Under the pieces are notes generated by a model. The model did no database searches, had not been told where the DNA came from, and saw only the letters and a program-made list of their open reading frames with translations. Below, in pieces: positions 59,401-64,000 of a stretch of 64,000 nt of DNA. Where the stretch lies: contig JAIXYN010000061.1 of NCBI GenBank assembly GCA_027490195.1, positions 95,184 to 159,183 of the forward strand, written 5' to 3'. This DNA is from Verrucomicrobiaceae bacterium. Lineage in GTDB: Bacteria; Verrucomicrobiota; Verrucomicrobiia; Verrucomicrobiales; Verrucomicrobiaceae. Position 1 is the stretch's first letter, and the number at the start of each line of letters is the position of its first letter. A program made the translations under genes and the position numbers.

Positions 59401-62400
59401 TCAAGTTGATCCCGGTGTAGGTGTTGGCGCCTGAAAGCACCCAGAGCCCTGTGCCATTTTTATAGATGGAAGTGGCACCGCCGTTGTTCCCAATAATCGC
59501 GGCAATGGTGTTATTGCCCGTGTTGCTGCCTTGCAGAAACAGCACCCTTGCCCCGCTCTCGCTGTTAAAGCCCATGCTCCCTGTGTTGGTGAAGTTGAGG
59601 GCTCCCGTGCCCGATGCATCCAGTGTTCCGCCACCCGTTCCCACACTGAACAGTCGGTCGGTGCTGGTCGCAGCACCCGTATATTTGAGTGTGGCAAGTC
59701 CGAGAATCAAGTTGGTGGCCACACTGCTCGAAGCACCAATGCTGCTGGCCACACCGCCATTGGCGAGGCTTGATACAATCAGCACGCCCAGATCAATACG
59801 GGTGCTTCCAGTATAAGTGTTGGCACCCGTCAGCACCCAGGTGCTGGAGGCCATTTTGATTAATGAAGTCGCTCCGCCATTGTCTCCGATGATCGCAGCG
59901 AGCGTGTTATTGCCAGTGTTGTTGCCGTTGAGAATCAGCGTGCGGGCACCTGTCTGGCCATTGAAGCCCATGGTGCCGGTGTTGGTGAAGTTGATCGCTC
60001 CACTTCCCGAAGAGTCCAGATTGCCACCGCCCGTCCCAAGGCTGAAGAGCCGGTCAGTGTTCACCGCCACACCGGTGTATTGCAGCACACCGCCGTTGAG
60101 CACCAGATTCGCCGCAGCACTCGTCGATGCGCCGATGTTGCTGATGCTGCCGCCATTGGCCAGGCTGAAAACCAACAACTGACCGCCAGTAATCGTGGTT
60201 GCCCCCGTATAACCACTGGCCCCACTGAGCGTCCACTGGCCTGTGCCAGTCTTCGTCAGCGAAGTGGCCCCGTCATTGTCACCAATGACCGCCGCGATGG
60301 CACCACTGCCCGTGCCCGTGAGAGTAAGTGTCCGTGCCCCACTCTGGAGGTTGAACCCCATGCTGCCGGTGTTCGTAAAGCTCACCACTCCCGTGCCGGA
60401 TGCATCCAGCGAACCGCCGACAGTGGTAACCGAGAACAATCTGTCCGTGGAGACTGCAGCCCCCGTGTAGCGCAGGGTGCCGCCATTGAGGAGGAGGCTG
60501 GACGCGCTGTTGCTGGAAGCACCAATGTTACTGGCCACTCCACCATTGGCCACTGTGGCAATGCTGAGCACGCCGCTGCTGACGGCAGTGCCCCCCGTAT
60601 AAGTATTGCTGCCCGTCAAAGTGAGCGTGCCGCCTATTCCCCCTTTGTTTATGCCAATAAAAGCACTGCCACCGTCCTGAATGATTCCAGAAAAAGTGGA
60701 AGTCGCAGAACCCAGGATATTCAAGGTGGCAAACGTGGCCGTGCCGTTTTGCACCGTTCCTGATCCAGCCAAACCTCCAATGCTGTTATTAAAACCATTC
60801 ACTTCGAGAACAGCTCCGCTGGCAACCGTGACTGCCGAAGCGTTGCTAAACGTATTTGCACCACCCGCCTTGAGTTTTCCCGAGTTGATGAAAGTAGTGC
60901 CCGTGTAGTTGTTTGCTCCAGACAGCACCCAGGTGCCCGTGCCGCTTTTGACTAGCGAGGTGGCACCGATGTTGTCACTGATGATAGCGGCGAGCGTGTT
61001 GTTATTCGTGTTCGTTCCGGTCAGAGTCAGTGTGCGTGCCCCTGTAAATGACCGCCCCATCAGACCTGTGTTGGTAAAGTTTAAAGCACCAGCGCCTGAT
61101 GCATCAATGGTGGCCATGACTCCCACGGAAAAAAGACGATCCGTACTGACCCCGGCTCCGGTGTACTTAAGCGTACCCGCGTTGATTTGAAGATTATTGG
61201 CCACTGAGGTTGATGCCCCGATGTTGCTGGCGCTTCCGCCGTTGGCGAGGGTTTCCACAACCACAGTGCCGCCCACAATGGAGGTAAACCCTGTGTAGGT
61301 GTTCAGCCCCGAGAGAGTGGCAATCCCCGTTGCATTGTTGACCGTTCCCGTACCGCTGATGACATTGGACAAGGTGAAGGCGTCCGACCGGAACAACACC
61401 AAAACCCCATTGTTCACGATGTTGGCCGTCCCCACCGTACCGCTGGCAGTGTTGTGGCCAAGCTGCAGCACCCCTCCGCTGATGGTGGTGATGCCCGAAT
61501 AGGTGTTGTTACCGGTCAGCACCCATTTGCCCGAGCCCAGTTTCGTCACTGAAGTGGCTCCGCCATTGTCACCGATGACCGCCGCCAGCGTGTTGAAGCC
61601 CAGATAGGAGCCAATAAGATTCAGTGTGCGCGCACCCGTCTGGTTATTGAACCCCATGCTGCCGGTGTTCGTGAATTTCAAATCACCCGTGCCGGAGGCT
61701 TCTAGGGAGATGCCATTGGTTCCCAGGCTGAACAACCGGTCCGTACTGGACCCGGCACCTGTGTATTGGAGTGTGCCTCCGTTGAGGACGAGGTTGGTCG
61801 CGGCATTGGTCGCAGCACCGATGTTGCTGGCCACACCGCCATTGGCAAGATTCGTCACATTAAGGATGGTCCCGACGCTCCCATTGATCGAGGTCACTCC
61901 CGTGTACGTACTCGCCCCGGTCAGAGCCCAGATGCCGGCATTGATCCGCGTGAGCGATGTCGGTCCACCATTGTCACCGATGACTGCCGCAATCGTGCTC
62001 GTCCCCCCGCTCGCATTGGCCAGTGTGAGTGTACGCGCGCCGGTCTGGCCATTGAACCCCATGCTTCCCGTATTGGTGAAGGTCACTGCACCGCTGCCAA
62101 ACACATTCAATGTGGCTCCGGAAGTGCCCAGACTGAACAGCCTGTCCGTACTGACCGTACTCCCCGTGTACATGAACGTGCCACCATTGAGCACCAGATT
62201 GCTGGCAGCATTGGTCGAGGCACCAATGCTACTGGCGCTGCCACCATTCGCCAGGGAACTGACTTTGAGCACCGCCGTGCCGCTCATCGTGGTGACACCC
62301 GTGTAAGTGCTGGCCCCGCTCAGCACCCATATGCCGCCGCCAGCTTTAGTGACTGAAGTCGCTCCCCCGTTGTCACCGATTACCGCCGCCAGTGTGTTGT

Positions 62401-64000
62401 CGTTCGCATTGTTGCCCGTCAGCGTCAGCGTGCGTGCGCCGCTCTGGCCATTGAACCCCATGCTGCCCGTGTTGGTGAAGTTGATGTTGAAGCCGCCAGA
62501 GGCATCGATGGTGCCACCGCTGGTACCCACACTGAAGAGACGATCCGTGCTGACCGCAGACAAAGCGCCAGGAGAGTATCTGAGTGTGCCCCCATTGAGC
62601 ACTAGATTGGCGGCTGCATTGCTCGATGCCCCGATATTGCTGCTGGTCCCACCGCCAGCAAGCGTCGTCACATTCAGAATCCCTGCGCTGATCGTCGTCA
62701 CGCCCGTGTAGCTGTTCGTACCACTAAGTGTGGTGGTGCCCGTGCCAATCTGGGAAACACTGCCGCTGCCGCTGATGGTATTGGCAACTGTAATGTTGTC
62801 TGAGCGGTTGAATGTCAGATTGCCATTGTCGATGACGGCCCCGCTGCCCAAACTTCCACTGGTTCCGCCATTACCCACCTGCAGCACACCGCCGCTGATC
62901 GTCGTCACCCCCGTATAAGTATTGTTTCCGGCCAGCACCCAGGTTCCCGTTCCAGCCTTGGTCAATGCCGTTGCCCCCGAATTGTCGCCAATGATCGGAC
63001 TCATCGTGTTGTTCTGGGTGTTGGTACCGCCCAGGACAAGTGTCCTTGCTCCAGTCGAAGAACCAAAGCCCATGGCACCAGTATTGGTAAACACCAGCGC
63101 CCCGCTGCCAGATGATTCAATGGTCGCCACAGGATTTGCCGTGCCCGTGGGCACTTCAAACAGACGGTCCGTCGAAGCTCCCGTCCCGACATAACGCAAG
63201 GTGCCCAGATTCGTGATCGACAGATTGCCTGCCGCAGAACTCGATGCCCCAATGCTGCTTGCAACTCCCCCGTTGCCAAGATCACTCACAGTCACAACTC
63301 CCCCATTGCTGAGGATCCGAGTCACCCCGGTGTAGGTGTTCGCTCCGCTGAGCGTCAGCATCGTATTTCCATTGCTGGTCACACCGCCGGCACCACTGAT
63401 CGTCTGCGCAAGAGTCACCGATCCCGAGCGCGAGGCAATCAAAGTCCCTCCTGCGTTGATGATGATTTCTCCCGTGCCAATGCTCCCAGTGCTTCCTCCG
63501 ACGGTTCCAATCGACACCGCGCCTCCGTTGATCGTGGTCGTACCCGTATAGGTGTTGTTGTCACTGGTTAGCCGAACAGTGCCAAGCGTGTTTGATTTCA
63601 CCACCGACGTCGCGCCGCCATTGTCTGAAATCCCGCTGGCCAGGGAAATGATTCCGCCGAAGGTGCTGTCGCTAAATGCAAAGGTCAAAGTGCGTGCCCC
63701 GCTCTGACCGTTAAATCCAAGGCTGCCTGTGTTGGTAAAATTGAGAGTTCCAGCCACAGGAAGACTGATGGTGCCACCCCCAGCGCCCACACTAAACAAG
63801 CGATCCGTACTGGTGGTTGTGGCGTTGTTATACTGCAGTGTCCCGCCATTGAGCACCAGATTGCTCGCCGCATTGCTGGAGGCCCCGATGTTGCTGTTGC
63901 TGCCACCGTTGGCAAGAGTCGTTACATTGAGCACGCCGCCGTTGATCGTCGTCACTCCCGTGTAGCTGTTGGATCCACTCAGCGTCCACGCACCTGCACC
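53450..64000 (-). CDS. Giant PATR-repeat autotransporter (type Va), N-terminus beyond the window
   Basis: The frame is open from the stop at 53450 to the right edge, at least 3516 codons, and the start and signal peptide are outside the window. The C-terminal ~278 residues (about 53450-54286) are an autotransporter beta-barrel (WEVFATVNYGNVKLNP .. GSIRFSYQF, ending in Phe as outer-membrane proteins do). The passenger is built of PATR-type beta-helix repeats (TIGR02601): GTWVLTGxNTYTGxTTIxxGxLQVG. Fifteen modules with a TDRLFSVGT..GTLDASG..FTNTGSMGF core alternate with others. Ser/Thr/Gly/Asn-rich, cysteine-free by eye. Probably a surface adhesin or biofilm protein; ligand unknown. Confidence 0.93.
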   Translation of the reverse strand, partial: GAGAWTLSGSNSYTGVTTINGGVLNVTTLANGGSNSNIGASSNAASNLVLNGGTLQYNNATTTSTDRLFSVGAGGGTISLPVAGTLNFTNTGSLGFNGQSGARTLTFAFSDSTFGGIISLASGISDNGGATSVVKSNTLGTVRLTSDNNTYTGTTTINGGAVSIGTVGGSTGSIGTGEIIINAGGTLIASRSGSVTLAQTISGAGGVTSNGNTMLTLSGANTYTGVTRILSNGGVVTVSDLGNGGVASSIGASSSAAGNLSITNLGTLRYVGTGASTDRLFEVPTGTANPVATIESSGSGALVFTNTGAMGFGSSTGARTLVLGGTNTQNNTMSPIIGDNSGATALTKAGTGTWVLAGNNTYTGVTTISGGVLQVGNGGTSGSLGSGAVIDNGNLTFNRSDNITVANTISGSGSVSQIGTGTTTLSGTNSYTGVTTISAGILNVTTLAGGGTSSNIGASSNAAANLVLNGGTLRYSPGALSAVSTDRLFSVGTSGGTIDASGGFNINFTNTGSMGFNGQSGARTLTLTGNNANDNTLAAVIGDNGGATSVTKAGGGIWVLSGASTYTGVTTMSGTAVLKVSSLANGGSASSIGASTNAASNLVLNGGTFMYTGSTVSTDRLFSLGTSGATLNVFGSGAVTFTNTGSMGFNGQTGARTLTLANASGGTSTIAAVIGDNGGPTSLTRINAGIWALTGASTYTGVTSINGSVGTILNVTNLANGGVASNIGAATNAATNLVLNGGTLQYTGAGSSTDRLFSLGTNGISLEASGTGDLKFTNTGSMGFNNQTGARTLNLIGSYLGFNTLAAVIGDNGGATSVTKLGSGKWVLTGNNTYSGITTISGGVLQLGHNTASGTVGTANIVNNGVLVLFRSDAFTLSNVISGTGTVNNATGIATLSGLNTYTGFTSIVGGTVVVETLANGGSASNIGASTSVANNLQINAGTLKYTGAGVSTDRLFSVGVMATIDASGAGALNFTNTGLMGRSFTGARTLTLTGTNTNNNTLAAIISDNIGATSLVKSGTGTWVLSGANNYTGTTFINSGKLKAGGANTFSNASAVTVASGAVLEVNGFNNSIGGLAGSGTVQNGTATFATLNILGSATSTFSGIIQDGGSAFIGINKGGIGGTLTLTGSNTYTGGTAVSSGVLSIATVANGGVASNIGASSNSASSLLLNGGTLRYTGAAVSTDRLFSVTTVGGSLDASGTGVVSFTNTGSMGFNLQSGARTLTLTGTGSGAIAAVIGDNDGATSLTKTGTGQWTLSGASGYTGATTITGGQLLVFSLANGGSISNIGASTSAAANLVLNGGVLQYTGVAVNTDRLFSLGTGGGNLDSSGSGAINFTNTGTMGFNGQTGARTLILNGNNTGNNTLAAIIGDNGGATSLIKMASSTWVLTGANTYTGSTRIDLGVLIVSSLANGGVASSIGASSSVATNLILGLATLKYTGAATSTDRLFSVGTGGGTLDASGTGALNFTNTGSMGFNSESGARVLFLQGSNTGNNTIAAIIGNNGGATSIYKNGTGLWVLSGANTYTGINLINAGTLSVAQLANGGSASNLGISTNAATNLVLNGGTLKYTGGAVSTDRLFSVGTSGGTLDASGTGSVNFTNTGSMGFNSQSGARTMTLTGTNAGNNTLAAAIGDNAGATSLVKSGTGTWVLTGTNAYTGTTTISAGVLRVGNGGTSGTLGTGAVTNNASLVINRSNAITVGNAISGSGSFTQAGSGTTTLTGASSYTGSTTINAGVLSVSSIANGGSSSNVGASTNEATNLVLNGGTLKYTGAASSTDRLFSVGTSGGTLDASGTGALNFTNTGDMGFNSQSGIRTLTLTGTNTGNNTLAAVIGDNGGATSLVKSGAGTWVVTGTNTYTGTTTISGGVLQVGNGSTTGSLGSGAVTNNGSLVANRSNAITLANTISGSGSFTQAGSGTTTLSGTNSYTGATTINAGVLNVTFLANGGSSSNIGAATSAAANLVINGGTLQYSGSADVSTDRLFSVGIGSAVIDVTGSGALNFTNTGSMGFNGQGGDRNLLLTGTNSGVNIIAAAIGDFGGATSVSIDGSATWLLTGANTYTGATTVSAGVLQIGGSNLDSAIILGPHATLELNGLNARIGSLAGSGILQNNSTTAAALTMGGNNTSTTFSGVIQDGGAGALSMVKAGLGTFTLTGTNTYTGTTTISAGVLQVGSGGTTGTLGSGAVINNASLVINRSDALSIANDFSGIGSLTQVGAGTTTLAGDSSYSGSTTINAGVLSVSVLANGGSNSNLGASTNAATNLVLNGGTLQYTGVEAGTDRLFSVGTNGGTLDASGTGTLNFTNTGSMGFNSQSGIRTLTLTGTNNGDNTLAAVIGDNGGATALTKSGLGTWVLTGNNNNSGITMISAGGLQIGAGGTTGSLGSGAVTNNSRLIINRSDAITLANEISGSGSFTQAGSGTTTLTGDNAYTGGTTINAGVLSMAVLADGGSNSHLGASDNAATNLVLNGGTLKYNGADVSTDRLFSVGPNGGTLDASGTGAMNFTNTGSMGFNGQSGTRTLTLTGTNTGGNTLAAVIGDNGGATALTKSGAGMWVLTGANAYTGLTSISAGELQVGSGGTTGSLGTGAVINNASLTINRSDALTIANDISGSGVFVQLGSGATTLTGGNSYSGSTTISAGVLRVAVLANGGASSNVGASTNAASNLMLNGGALQYTGGASSTDRLFSVGSSGGRLDASGTGAVNFTNTGSMDFNAQNGTRTLTLSGTNTGDNTLAAVIGDNGGATTLIKSGTGTWVLTAANSFTGATTISEGMLQIGGGGTTGSLSTSSALSVNGTLAFNRTNGVAQGTDFASVISGSGGVVQAGSGALTLNGNNTYTGETNVRAGTLEVTRNNALGTGEAGTSVSSGATLLLNNVNYSTSEALTLNGSGAGVGGALRNSGTSNYTGAINAETNASINAGGGILNLTGGLVKDGTVLTITGGGTVYVNGTGISGASASSDLVVDGTTLVVNANSDYNGPTTVQNSAALIANAAVTTTRLDLSSDSLLAGTGAINTAVDQSIFIHGTFSVGDPGVAATASTFALTTSGSGAVVMGADSVIRLDLFSGAGLGNNLSNASAADSINLHGQLDATAGGTLVIGNPNGMANFHNGDQWQLVHLNSGDANAGSFAASLALNDSSLGLASGVTSYLDQSTGVFSIIDTNGGLALAAVQGQALISGGNAVTSDLNGHLFNLSSGGGEEGDDSGSITAALDNGVIVGEGDGDPKEASPIAKRVARTRQWEVFATVNYGNVKLNPIRTQSGVQIDSWASGVGAERHFSRGLKLGFAASFLQSSQGYTGNAGSLRLEGPALSTYVSYVRGSFWNSLLYSFGTYQMDSIRQPGLPFPTAFGSTRTYTHSVQYNTGWNFRFQNDTLVTGPFVGVDYLHGTLDAYSETGGGLAALHYSAQSYQSLVSRVGWSASKQIKASFAKITPQVRLSYERQNIKNNNGTSVSLINVPFSSTGGNQSPGQDYLVAGLGVSLAFNDQFSLLLSYQGQFFRHDLQAHFGSIRFSYQF
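55500..64000 (-). repeat. Mosaic tandem-repeat array inside the autotransporter
   Basis: Three module types recur. R: NGGTLxYTG..STDRLFS..FTNTGSMGFN..ARTLTL..AAVIGDNGGAT (15 copies). N: GSLGSGAV..NRSDAIT.AN.ISGSG..QAGSGTTTLSG (8 copies plus a divergent ninth before the non-repeat region). I: SGVIQDGG / NGLNARIGSLAGSG type (2 copies). Protein order is R N R N R R R N R I R R R R N R N R I N R N R N R. Distances between successive TDRLF codons are about 395 bp (R alone), 600-635 bp (R+N), 700 bp (R+I) and 900 bp (R+I+N). The window begins within the array on the right, so the total number is unknown. Confidence 0.85.

Noticed and set aside
55590..63965. Series of plus-strand frames rich in Pro/Val/Leu (LPVLVKFxAPVPEASxVPPL) opposite the autotransporter
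   Set aside because: They are antisense images of the repeated beta-helix modules; each follows the module period and has no domain of its own.
53450..64000. CRISPR-like regular repeats
   Set aside because: The repeats are coding, of several hundred bp, and contain no short direct repeats with unique spacers.

Overview
The window is a high-GC bacterial chromosome segment. Its gene content points to the phylum Verrucomicrobia, probably a Prosthecobacter/Verrucomicrobium-like member of the Verrucomicrobiaceae. The phylum call rests on two DUF1592-DUF1552 pairs plus the tail of a third DUF1592-type gene, a DUF1501/DUF1549-DUF1553 pair, Gfo/Idh/MocA oxidoreductases, a sulfatase, and a giant PATR-repeat autotransporter. 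These families are concentrated in Planctomycetes and Verrucomicrobia. The genus is inference only.

Layout. (1) 1-256 is the tail of a DUF1585-ending protein. (2) About 0.5-14.9 kb is a long minus-strand run of secreted proteins: two DUF1592 multihaem-like proteins each paired with a Tat-exported DUF1552 protein, two secreted unknowns between the pairs, then an alpha/beta-hydrolase, an SGNH hydrolase and a ThuA-like protein. One pair is split by a self-contained unit: a GxxExxY gene bounded by perfect 29-bp inverted repeats. (3) 15.0-23.2 kb is a two-gene plus-strand operon of bacterial alpha-2-macroglobulin and penicillin-binding protein 1C. (4) 23.2-31.5 kb holds ogt, a bicovalent-flavin oxidase, an AraC regulator, two Gfo/Idh/MocA oxidoreductases, a KOW-like membrane protein, a GNAT acetyltransferase, and an MntA/HepT locus whose HepT gene is broken. 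(5) 31.6-36.7 kb holds a DUF1501 + DUF1549/DUF1553 pair, two tiny tandem ExbB/MotA-like membrane proteins, RNase P RNA (minus strand) and an EF-hand protein. (6) 36.7-44.1 kb is a minus-strand group: DUF3828-like protein, sulfatase, and gcvT-gcvH-[Asp/Asn beta-hydroxylase]-gcvP. (7) 44.2-53.4 kb holds M3 oligopeptidase, a nucleoside-symporter-like MFS protein, thioredoxin reductase, a beta-propeller/phosphoesterase, an L,D-transpeptidase, a rhodanese and CorA. (8) 53.45-64.0 kb is a single minus-strand autotransporter reading frame of at least 3516 codons that runs off the window.

How the genes fit together: most of the left half encodes exported or envelope proteins (DUF15xx families, hydrolases, PBP1C/alpha-2-macroglobulin), consistent with periplasmic or outer-membrane polymer turnover. 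The centre and right contain housekeeping functions (rnpB, glycine cleavage, trxB, corA).

Most interesting items: the inverted-repeat-bounded GxxExxY unit inside an otherwise compact operon; the mosaic, length-quantised repeats of the giant autotransporter; the degraded HepT toxin beside an intact MntA antitoxin; the mini ExbB-like tandem pair; and the hydroxylase embedded in the gcv operon.
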